From: Nocardia shimofusensis NBRC 100134
GTDB lineage: Bacteria; Actinomycetota; Actinomycetes; Mycobacteriales; Mycobacteriaceae
Assembly (NCBI RefSeq): GCF_001613125.1
Contig: NZ_BDBT01000002.1
Coordinates: forward strand, 62,001 to 126,000
Direction of reading: 5' to 3'
Length of the DNA stretch: 64,000 nt
This document shows, in pieces, positions 42,625 through 50,150 of this stretch. The notes under the pieces are model-generated. The model worked only from the letters and a program-made list of their open reading frames with translations, was not told where the DNA came from and searched no databases. A program made the position numbers and the translations under genes. How positions within the stretch are numbered: the first letter of the stretch is position 1; each line of letters starts with the position of its first letter.

Positions 42625-43752
42625 TCAGCGCCCGAGAACGGCGAGCATTCCTTCGACCGCCCGTGGCCAGGTGAACTGTTCGGCTCGGTGACGGGCAGCC
42701 ATTCTGCGGGTAGCGGCAGGACGGGCGAGGATATCGGTGACTGCGGTGGCGAAGGCGGACGGGTCGTCGGCGGCGACGGCGCCGCAATCGGGAGTGACGA
42801 TGTCGGCCAGGGCAGAGGAGCGGCTGGCGACGACGGGGGTGCCCGCGGCGAGGGCTTCGAGGGCGGCCAGGCCGAAGGTTTCGTGCGGTCCGGGGGCCAG
42901 GGAGACATCGGCGGTGGCCAGCAGGGCCGCGACGCGGTGGCGATCGTCGACGAAACCGGTGAAGTGGACAGCGGGCCGGCCGTCGGACAGCGAAGGGACT
43001 GTGCGGGCGCGTTTCTCGAGGGATTCCCGGCGGGGGCCGTCGCCCGCGACGACGAGGCGGACGGGGCGGCCCGCGCGGGAGAGTTCGGCGGCGGCTTCGA
43101 TACTGCGGTCGACGCGCTTCTCCACCGAGAGCCTGCCGCAGTGCACGAGCAGCGGGTGACCGGGGACCCCGAGATGGGCGCGGAGATCGCCGTCGCGGCG
43201 CTGTGGGCTGAACACGTCGAGGTCGACGCCGAGCGGGACCAGTTCGACATTGGTCGCGCCGATACGGCGGAATTCGGCGCGGGCGAAATCGGTGGTGCAG
43301 ACAACCATGTCGTAGTCGTCGGCGGTGCGGCGATTGGCGATGTCGGCGAGGCGGCGGGCGGCGGGGCCGGGCAGCACCTGGCCGAGCAGACGGTCGAGGC
43401 GTTCGTGGGAGATCATCACGCTCGACACGTCGCGGCGGCGGGCCCAGCGGCCGAAGCCGCGCAGGGTCAGGCGGTCGGAGACTTCGAGCACGTCCGGATT
43501 CAGGCCGTGCAGCACATCGGCGACACGACGCGGGTCGGCCGCGCGGTAGCCGCCGGTACCGGGAATCGCCATGGCGGGCAGCGTGATCCGCAGAGCGCCG
43601 CCCGGCAGGACCTCCTCACCGCGGCGCGGGCCGGGAACGATCAGCACCACTTCGTGCCCTGCCGCCGCGTAGCCCGCGCCGAGATGGTGCAGCGCGGTGC
43701 GCAACCCACCCGAGCGGGGGCCGTAGAAGTTGGCCAACTGCACGATGCGCAT
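42625..43752 (-). CDS. GT-B glycosyltransferase, PimC-like alpha-mannosyltransferase
   Basis: A 375-residue GT4-family enzyme. The N-terminus MRIVQLANFYGPRSGGLRT and the middle CGRLSVEKRVDRSIEAAAEL (donor site) resemble the PimC mannosyltransferase described from M. tuberculosis CDC1551, as does the C-terminal APGPHETFGLAALEALAAGTPVVAS motif (EX7E). It would transfer mannose from GDP-mannose in the cytosol, perhaps to phosphatidylinositol mannosides or a related glycolipid. The acceptor cannot be read from sequence. ATG at 43752. Confidence 0.85.
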   Translation of the reverse strand: MRIVQLANFYGPRSGGLRTALHHLGAGYAAAGHEVVLIVPGPRRGEEVLPGGALRITLPAMAIPGTGGYRAADPRRVADVLHGLNPDVLEVSDRLTLRGFGRWARRRDVSSVMISHERLDRLLGQVLPGPAARRLADIANRRTADDYDMVVCTTDFARAEFRRIGATNVELVPLGVDLDVFSPQRRDGDLRAHLGVPGHPLLVHCGRLSVEKRVDRSIEAAAELSRAGRPVRLVVAGDGPRRESLEKRARTVPSLSDGRPAVHFTGFVDDRHRVAALLATADVSLAPGPHETFGLAALEALAAGTPVVASRSSALADIVTPDCGAVAADDPSAFATAVTDILARPAATRRMAARHRAEQFTWPRAVEGMLAVLGR

Positions 43753-43841
43753 TCCGCCGATCGTGGTCGGGCGGGGTTACACCGAGCCTCCGGGAACACA
43801 ACGGACGGTGAACGGCGTCGGACAATCGGACGACGACGGCG

Positions 43842-45710
43842 TCAGCGTCCCGCGACTCCACGGACCGCGCGTGGCAGATCCAGGTCCAGCGGAATGTGGC
43901 CGACCGCGAGATGTTTTTCCACCTCGGCGGCGGGCATCGGGCGGGCGATGAGGAACCCCTGCGCCCGGTAGCAGCCGAGCCCCACCAAGGTGCGCGCCGC
44001 GACTGCGGTCTCCACGCCCTCGCCGACCACGCCGAGGCCGAACGACCCGGCGAGGCCGATGATGGATTTCACGATGGCCAGGTCGTCGGTGCTCGCGCCG
44101 AGCCGCTGCACGAAGCCCCGGTCGATTTTCACCGCGTCCACCGGCAGCGCCTTGAGATGCGACAGCGAGCTGTAGCCGGTGCCGAAATCGTCGATGGCGA
44201 TCTGCACCCCCATCCGCTTGAGCCCGCGCAAAGTCACCTGGGTCCGGGCCAGATCCTGCACGACCACGTGCTCGGTGATCTCCAGGCACACCGAGCTGCC
44301 GTCGATGGCGAACTCGCGCAGGATGTCCTCGATGCGTTCGACGAAATCCAGGCTCACCAGCTGCACCGGCGAGACATTGATGCGCATCACGATATCGGCG
44401 GCCAGCCCCCGCGCGCGCCAGTCGGCGAACTGCTTGCACGCCGTGCGGATCACCCAGCGGCCCAGCTCCCCGGCCAGATTGGTGGCCTCGGCGACGGTGA
44501 CGAAGGCGGCGGGCGGCAGCAGCCCCCTGGTCGGATGCATCCAGCGCACCAGCGCTTCCAGCGCGACCAGCCTGCCGGTGCGCAGATCCACCTCGGGCTG
44601 GTAATGCAGCAGCAGCGAGCCGTCGGACACCGCGCCGCGGAGATTCAGCTCCACGTCGTCCTGGAGTTCGAACTGTGCGCGCATGGCGTCGGTGAACACC
44701 GCGACGCCGTTGCCGCCGCCGGACTTCGCCGACAACAGCGCGTGATCGGCGCGGCGCAACACATCGGCGACCGTGGTCTGTCCCGGAATGCCGACCGCCA
44801 CACCGACACTCGCGCCACGGCTGACCGATTCCCCGCCGACGGTCACCCGCCGGCCGATCAACTGCTGCAAGCGGGTCGCCTCCAGCTCCGCGGCCACCGC
44901 ATCCATCGGTTTGTCCGGGACGATGACGAACTCGTCGCCGCCGAGCCGGGCGATCATGGCATCGGGGCCGAGATTTTCCCGCAGCCGCGAGGACAGCGTG
45001 CGGATGAAATTGTCGCCCGCGGTGTGACCGAGGAAATCGTTGAGCGCCTTGAGCCGATCGAGGTCGAGGAAGAAGGCGGCGACCGGCCCCGGCGCGCCGG
45101 GCCGCAACCGGTCCTCCATGTACTCGAGCAGCGCGCGCCGGTTCGCCAGGCCGGTGAGATCGTCGTGCAGGGCGATGTAGCGCAGTCGCTCCTCGGCGGC
45201 CACCCTGGCCTGGACCTGGGCGAACAGGGTGGCGATAGCGGTGAGCGCGTTGAGTTCGCCGGTGTCCCACGCACGGTCGCCCGATTTGACGAAACCGAGC
45301 AGACCGGTGGATTCCCCGCGCGAGACCAGCGGGACGCAGGCCATCGTGACCTGCGGAATTCCGGACGACTTGCGGATGGTCTCCTGATAGTCCTCGGATT
45401 CGGCGCCGGGGCGCACGATCACCGGCTCGGTCGCGAATTCCAGCTCACGGAACACCGAATCGGCCTCGGCGAAATGCACCACGGCCAGCGGGTCGGGATC
45501 GGGGATGTCGGTGCGATGCGGCCATTCGGCGATCAGGACGGTGGTGCGGTCCTCACGGTTGGTATGGCGCAGATAACCGAAGTCGATGTCGAAATGCTCG
45601 ACCAGCGCGGCCAGCACGCGTTCGCTCGCCGCCACCATGCTGATGGCGTCGACGCCCATCAACTCGGAGGCGACTTCCGTCACCAATGAGTCGAGCGTTC
45701 GCCGAGGCAC
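43842..45710 (-). CDS. GAF-GGDEF-EAL dual-domain cyclic-di-GMP enzyme
   Basis: A 622-residue cytosolic protein. An N-terminal GAF-like sensor (about residues 20-165), a diguanylate cyclase domain with intact ARLGGDEFVIV near residue 250, and an EAL phosphodiesterase with VALEALVRWMHP near residue 380, DDFGTGYSSL and KIDRGFV (catalytic residues present). Both active sites look functional, so it could make and degrade c-di-GMP. It resembles M. tuberculosis Rv1354c, which sits beside the Rv1355c gene as here. GTG at 45710 is preceded by GGAGA. It lies 16 bp downstream of the E1-nitroreductase gene. Confidence 0.92.
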   Translation of the reverse strand: MPRRTLDSLVTEVASELMGVDAISMVAASERVLAALVEHFDIDFGYLRHTNREDRTTVLIAEWPHRTDIPDPDPLAVVHFAEADSVFRELEFATEPVIVRPGAESEDYQETIRKSSGIPQVTMACVPLVSRGESTGLLGFVKSGDRAWDTGELNALTAIATLFAQVQARVAAEERLRYIALHDDLTGLANRRALLEYMEDRLRPGAPGPVAAFFLDLDRLKALNDFLGHTAGDNFIRTLSSRLRENLGPDAMIARLGGDEFVIVPDKPMDAVAAELEATRLQQLIGRRVTVGGESVSRGASVGVAVGIPGQTTVADVLRRADHALLSAKSGGGNGVAVFTDAMRAQFELQDDVELNLRGAVSDGSLLLHYQPEVDLRTGRLVALEALVRWMHPTRGLLPPAAFVTVAEATNLAGELGRWVIRTACKQFADWRARGLAADIVMRINVSPVQLVSLDFVERIEDILREFAIDGSSVCLEITEHVVVQDLARTQVTLRGLKRMGVQIAIDDFGTGYSSLSHLKALPVDAVKIDRGFVQRLGASTDDLAIVKSIIGLAGSFGLGVVGEGVETAVAARTLVGLGCYRAQGFLIARPMPAAEVEKHLAVGHIPLDLDLPRAVRGVAGR

Positions 45711-45726
45711 ACTGTCTCCGATCGTG

Positions 45727-48048
45727 CTAGCTGCCCTGGCCCGGCGCTGGAAGCCGCCTGCTGCGGACCGAGGCTGCTGCCGCGTAGCTCAGGCGAAGCA
45801 CCAGCGCCATGATCTCATGCCCAGGCACTCCCAGCAGGTCCAGGAAACGGCCCTGAAGTGAGGCCAGTGTATCCGCGAAATCCTCTGAAATCGCGACCAG
45901 CTCCTCCTGGTCATGTGCATAGCCGAACACCGGCGACATCGGCTGCACCGACAGACCTCGCCGTCCGGCCTCCAGCCAGACCCGTTCGACGGCCATTCCG
46001 GCCCGCGCGTAATCGATCAGCGACGCGCCCGCGCGTCCGGCCGGACACGGCATGGTGACGGCGATCAGGGCCGAACCGGACAGCAGGTGGTCGCGCGTGG
46101 AATCACCGAGACTGCGACCGCCGGACCAATTGCGCAGCAGCTCCACCACATCCGGACGGGAGGCGATGCGCAGCTTGGCCAGATCGGCGTCGTCGAGTTC
46201 CATGCTGCGCAGATCGATGCCGTCGCGCAGATCCTCGCCGGGGCCGCGCAGTTCGGAGAACAACTCCCGGTGCATGCGCGGGGTCAGCATGCGAACCCGG
46301 TCGGAGGCGCCGAGCAGCTCGGCGGCCTCGGCCAGAGCCGAGCGATCGGTGATCGTGCGGACCAACGCACCCTCGGCACGGGCGGCGGCATCGAGCGCGG
46401 CGAGCACACCGTCGCGGATGGGCGCGCGATTGCCTTTGCGGCGATTGGTGCAGCGAGTCAGTGCCGCCGGGTAGTCGCGGGCCAGCAGCGGGTCGCCGGA
46501 GGCGCCGAAGCGCAGGATGGCAGTGAGCGGGGCAGCAGTGAGCGGGGCAGCGGGCCCCGTGATCAGCCGGTGTTCGCCGAGCATGCCGTGCGCGGCCGCG
46601 GCGGCCCGGGCGTTGTGCAGGGCGGCGCCGATCGCCACGGCGCTGCCACGGTAGGCGACGTCCATGGTCGAGGAGCGTTCGGGTGCCAGGTCGATGCGCA
46701 GCTCGTCCTCGGTCAGTCGCATCGTCCAGGGCTGGGCATTGCCGCCGGAGGGCGCGCGCTGGGCCGCGGCGGCCACCGTGGCCCGCGGCGGCCCGGGTGG
46801 GAGCAGGTCCGGTTCGGCGTCCTGCCGGCTCCCGGCCCCGTTCGAGCCGAACTTCTCCCCGCGCGGCCCGCTGTCGGCAGCCCCGGATTCGCCTGCCCTC
46901 GCGCCGTCGCGGCCGGGCGCCCCGAGGTCGTCGTCGAGTTTCGCGGTGGACCAGCGCTCGTCCTCGGTGGATACCGGCTCGACCAGGCCGTCGAGCTCGC
47001 GTTCGAGATCCACCCGGGTACGGCCCGAGGGCAGATCGTGGCCCAGGCCGATCCGGCGCACGGCGGTGGCGGCGATGGCCGCGCCCAACTGCACGTCCCC
47101 GCCCAGCTGCGGCCAGGTCGTCACGGTGCGGTCGATCTCGGCCAGGCTGGCCGCCATGCGCGCGGACAGTTGACCCGGACCGAGAATCCGCAGCACATGC
47201 GGGGCCTTGTCCTTGGTGGACAGGCCGCGCAGATCGGCGGCGACGGTCGCGCCGAGCAGCCCGTGGAAGGGCGGGCGGTCCGGTTCCAGGTCGAAGCGCT
47301 CGACATCGAACAGGCCGCGATCGCTGGTGTCCATCAGCAGCGGCAGCCGGTGCCTGCGGGCGCCGTCGCGGACCGCGAACTTCACGTCCAGCGAGTCGCA
47401 CTCCTCGAGGACCAGTGACAGACCGCTCAGGAATTCGTCGATGGAGTCCTCGTCGACGCCACCGGTGAACACCTCGACCGGCAGGTAGGGGTCCAGTTCG
47501 GCGATGCGCCGCGCGGTGACGACCGCCTTGTTCAGCCCCAGATCGAAGAGCGTGCCCGGCACCCGGTTCAGGTTGGACAGCTCGATGTCGTCGAAGTCGG
47601 CCAGCCGCAGCAGACCGCAGGAGCCTTCCAGCGCGATCGTGTGCGCGATCGCGTGCCCGACGCTCTGCCCGACCACGCCGACCGCCATCCCGGCTAGTCG
47701 CTCCTGCTCGGCGGCGGTCAGCTTGTTGCGGTTGCGATCCAGCCGGACGGCGCGGAACGCGCGCGGGCCGGGCAGGCCGACCAGCGTCCGCCGCCAGGGG
47801 TAGTACACCCAGCGGTCGGCGTCGGCGTCGGCGTCGGCGGATTCGATCGGCGGGGCACAGATTCGAGCCAGCTCCGCGCGTATCGAATCGCGCATGTCGA
47901 GGATGCCGACCGTGGGAGTGGTGCGCAGCCGGGTGAGCACGGCGGAGTCGTCGGCGTCGTCCTCGTCGAGGATCAGCGGACGATAGCGCTCCTCCGTGGC
48001 GGCCGGGCGCGTGCCGGGCGCGGTCGGGAAGGTGTCGGAGGCTGTCAT
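45727..48048 (-). CDS. ThiF (E1-like)-nitroreductase fusion protein, Rv1355c/MoeY-like
   Basis: A 773-residue fusion. Residues about 105-340 form an E1/ThiF adenylation domain: GMAVGVVGQSVGHAIAH (nucleotide loop), then DFDDIELSNLNRVPG with the arginine finger and LNKAVVTARR. The acidic LEECDSLDVKF segment replaces the usual DCxDN. A charged linker (about 380-430) leads to a nitroreductase domain (about 435-760) with APSGGNAQPW near residue 444 and YRGSAVAIGAALHNARAAA. M. tuberculosis Rv1355c has the same architecture; its name moeY implies molybdopterin synthesis, but a nitroreductase suggests peptide or small-molecule modification instead. Overlaps the acyltransferase gene by four bases (ATGA). 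Confidence 0.9.
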   Translation of the reverse strand: MTASDTFPTAPGTRPAATEERYRPLILDEDDADDSAVLTRLRTTPTVGILDMRDSIRAELARICAPPIESADADADADRWVYYPWRRTLVGLPGPRAFRAVRLDRNRNKLTAAEQERLAGMAVGVVGQSVGHAIAHTIALEGSCGLLRLADFDDIELSNLNRVPGTLFDLGLNKAVVTARRIAELDPYLPVEVFTGGVDEDSIDEFLSGLSLVLEECDSLDVKFAVRDGARRHRLPLLMDTSDRGLFDVERFDLEPDRPPFHGLLGATVAADLRGLSTKDKAPHVLRILGPGQLSARMAASLAEIDRTVTTWPQLGGDVQLGAAIAATAVRRIGLGHDLPSGRTRVDLERELDGLVEPVSTEDERWSTAKLDDDLGAPGRDGARAGESGAADSGPRGEKFGSNGAGSRQDAEPDLLPPGPPRATVAAAAQRAPSGGNAQPWTMRLTEDELRIDLAPERSSTMDVAYRGSAVAIGAALHNARAAAAAHGMLGEHRLITGPAAPLTAAPLTAILRFGASGDPLLARDYPAALTRCTNRRKGNRAPIRDGVLAALDAAARAEGALVRTITDRSALAEAAELLGASDRVRMLTPRMHRELFSELRGPGEDLRDGIDLRSMELDDADLAKLRIASRPDVVELLRNWSGGRSLGDSTRDHLLSGSALIAVTMPCPAGRAGASLIDYARAGMAVERVWLEAGRRGLSVQPMSPVFGYAHDQEELVAISEDFADTLASLQGRFLDLLGVPGHEIMALVLRLSYAAAASVRSRRLPAPGQGS

Positions 48049-48779
48049 CGGGCGATCGGCCTTCCCGCCGCCGGTCGCGGGCAGGTCGCGCCCCAGGCGC
48101 GCAGCGCCGCGCGTTCGAGGACGATGAGCGCGCCCTGGGTACGGGTGGCGTGCGCGAGGTGGGCATGGGTGTCCCACCACAGCGGGACGGTGCGGTAGCG
48201 GTGGTCCGGATAGGCGACCGCGTCGACCTCGTCGGCGACCCGCGCACCGCTGGAGGTGTACCGCTCGATGCCGTGCCCGGCGGAGGTGGCGAACCCCCAT
48301 CGGGCGCCGAGCAGCCAGGCCGCGTGCACAACGCACCGCGCGACCGCGGCTCCCAGTGCCGACCGGTGCGCGGCTTCTCGATCCACCCAGACCGCCTTCA
48401 CCTCGACGATGCCCTCGGGGGCGCGCTCGTCGATCATCGCGCGCAACGCGTCCTCACCGGGCTCGCCCGCCCAGGCGGACAGTCCGTGGGCCTCGTCCGA
48501 GCCGGCGTACGGGCCCTGGGCGCGCAGGCCGGCCACGACCTCACCGTCCGGATCGACCGCGGCGAAGAACAGTGCGGTGGAGCCGCCGTCGGCCACGGAC
48601 TCGTACTCGAGCGCGGACTCGACCCCGAAACGGCGGTAGACACGGTGAGCGCCGGCCAGGTATCGCCGCCACAGCTCGGGATGGGCCGTCGGAGTGGTCA
48701 CCTGGAAGGCGTGACCGGAGTGCATGTCACGAAACCGCAGCACCCGCTCGGCGCCGACCGTGACCATCTCGACAGTCAT
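48045..48779 (-). CDS. GNAT / N-acyl-amino-acid-synthase-like acyltransferase
   Basis: A 244-residue protein with a GNAT-type fold resembling FeeM-like N-acyl amino acid synthases and LuxI-type autoinducer synthases: RRYLAGAHRVYRRFGVESALEYE near residue 38, a strand-rich centre with ALFFAAVDPDGEVVAGLRAQGPY, and VEVKAVWVDREAAHRSALGAA near residue 124. ATG at 48779 is preceded by AGGA. It is the first gene of the operon and coupled to the E1-nitroreductase by ATGA, so it probably acylates the same substrate. Family placement is moderately confident; substrate unknown. Confidence 0.65.
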   Translation of the reverse strand: MTVEMVTVGAERVLRFRDMHSGHAFQVTTPTAHPELWRRYLAGAHRVYRRFGVESALEYESVADGGSTALFFAAVDPDGEVVAGLRAQGPYAGSDEAHGLSAWAGEPGEDALRAMIDERAPEGIVEVKAVWVDREAAHRSALGAAVARCVVHAAWLLGARWGFATSAGHGIERYTSSGARVADEVDAVAYPDHRYRTVPLWWDTHAHLAHATRTQGALIVLERAALRAWGATCPRPAAGRPIAR

Positions 48780-49027
48780 GTGTTCCTACTCCGTCGTCAC
48801 CGCAGGCCGCGCCCGCGCGGGGCGGCCGTACCCGCTCCCCGAGAGACTTAAACCTCCAGAAGAGTCGCCTACGGAAGTATCCGTCATCCCACGGGAATTG
48901 ACCAGAAAACTGGCAACTCTGTCGAAACTCGCCGGGAAACTGGCAAAAATGCTGTTGGAGAACGCGTTATCCGGTCGACTGGCCGACAAAGGGACCGATC
49001 GGTCGCCAATAGTTAATCAAGAGCTAT
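48780..49027. other. Lower-GC upstream region of the acyltransferase operon with spaced repeats
   Basis: This 248-bp stretch has a markedly lower GC content than its surroundings. AAACTGGCAA occurs at 48907-48916 and 48937-48946, exactly 30 bp apart, with the related GAAACTCGCC (48924-48933) between. It probably holds the operon promoter (minus strand). A plus-strand frame encoding KLATLSKLAGKLAKMLLEN lacks a start codon with a ribosome binding site. Confidence 0.5.
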
Positions 49028-49462
49028 TTACACCAGGATGGAAATGTAGAGTTCCACGTCCTCGGGTCCGCGCCAGACCTCGATCTCCTCGCGGTAGGCG
49101 CGGGTGATCTCCGCCGACGCCGTGGCGTCGTCGACCTGCGCCCAGACGTCCTCTACCGGGTCGTGATAATCGCCGTTCGGCTCGAATCGCGCGTAGACGC
49201 CCTTGGGCACCCGGACGAGCAGATCACCGACCGGCACCGCCGACGGATCGAGGTATTCGAAGCACACCATCGCGTTGTGATTACCCGCGGGATCGGGCAC
49301 GTAGACCGTGTACATCGGCCGATCCCCGCCCTCGCGGTCACGCAGGCGATCTTTGAGGAACTCGATCAGCTCGCTGTTGCTGACCTTGAAACTCGGAGTC
49401 ACCCTCGGCACCACCAGCCCGCCGTAGACCGCCTCGTTGCGGACTGCGATCGTGTACGTCAT
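49028..49462 (-). CDS. GyrI-like effector-binding domain protein (copy 2)
   Basis: A 144-residue single-domain protein beginning MTYTIAVRNEAVYGGLVVPR. The pattern VPKGVYARFEPNGDYHD then IEVWRGPEDVELYISILV at the C-terminus is typical of GyrI/Rob-type small-molecule-binding domains (SHS2 duplication). It overlaps the upstream paralogue by four bases (ATGA). No DNA-binding domain is fused, so it may be a ligand-binding or cyclopropane-hydrolase-type relative. ATG at 49462. Confidence 0.78.
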   Translation of the reverse strand: MTYTIAVRNEAVYGGLVVPRVTPSFKVSNSELIEFLKDRLRDREGGDRPMYTVYVPDPAGNHNAMVCFEYLDPSAVPVGDLLVRVPKGVYARFEPNGDYHDPVEDVWAQVDDATASAEITRAYREEIEVWRGPEDVELYISILV

Positions 49463-49902
49463 CGGGGGTCCACCGCCAGGTAGAGCTCGATCTTGTAGGC
49501 GTGCGGGTAACACTCGAAATCGCCGGAATAGGTGCGCTTGATCTGGTTGTGCTCTTCGGCGTAGGAGATCTGCGTCCACAGGTCGGTCATCACCTGCGGG
49601 AAATCACCGACCGAGGAGAACTTCGCGTAATAGCCGCGCGGCAGCCGGGCCACCAGATGACCGCGCGTCACCTGATCGAAGGACTGGCAACGGTAGCCGA
49701 CGATCTGGGTGTTGTAGGTGCCGAGCTCGCCGGTGTAATCGGTATAGGCGCTGGCCAGCGGGCCGCCGAGCTCCTGATGCAGCACCGCCGCCCAGGCCGC
49801 CTCCAGAGCATGGTCCCGCAGTTCCCCGAGAGCGCGTTTCGGACTGCGGACGGGCAAACCGGCGACCCAGGTCTCGTCCCGCTCGACGATTTCAAACTGC
49901 AT
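49459..49902 (-). CDS. GyrI-like effector-binding domain protein (copy 1)
   Basis: A 147-residue paralogue of the following gene: MQFEIVERDETWVAGLPVRSP at the N-terminus, HLVARLPRGYYAKFSSVGDF near residue 82, and GDFECYPHAYKIELYLAVDP at the C-terminus. The pair probably forms a heteromeric or duplicated effector-binding unit, since their translation is coupled. No target promoter or partner regulator is adjacent. It is divergent in sequence from copy 2 (perhaps one third identical by eye), so the duplication is old. Confidence 0.78.
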   Translation of the reverse strand: MQFEIVERDETWVAGLPVRSPKRALGELRDHALEAAWAAVLHQELGGPLASAYTDYTGELGTYNTQIVGYRCQSFDQVTRGHLVARLPRGYYAKFSSVGDFPQVMTDLWTQISYAEEHNQIKRTYSGDFECYPHAYKIELYLAVDPR

Positions 49903-50150
49903 GGAAAACTCTCTCGAGGTGCATCGGCGAGCGCACCCGCATTCCGGTCGGCTGGAAAATCCATGCTATCAACTCGATCATGAAGAGTCCGAGCGCGGCG
50001 GACCACGTCGCTCGGCCGGCAACCCGGCGCTGAACTGGACAAACGTCCTGGAGAGCGTCCGGATCGGCGCGCACCCACCGCCCGCGTCGAGCACGGTTCG
50101 ATTTCCGGGCGAATGGTCGGCTATCGATGCGGCGGACGGGGCGCGCGGCC

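Noticed and set aside
48724..49107. Plus-strand ORF encoding an amphipathic KLAGKLAKMLLEN-like peptide
   Set aside because: No start codon with a ribosome binding site in front of the helical part; the frame runs into the antisense of the GyrI-like gene. The region is better explained as the upstream region of the minus-strand operon.
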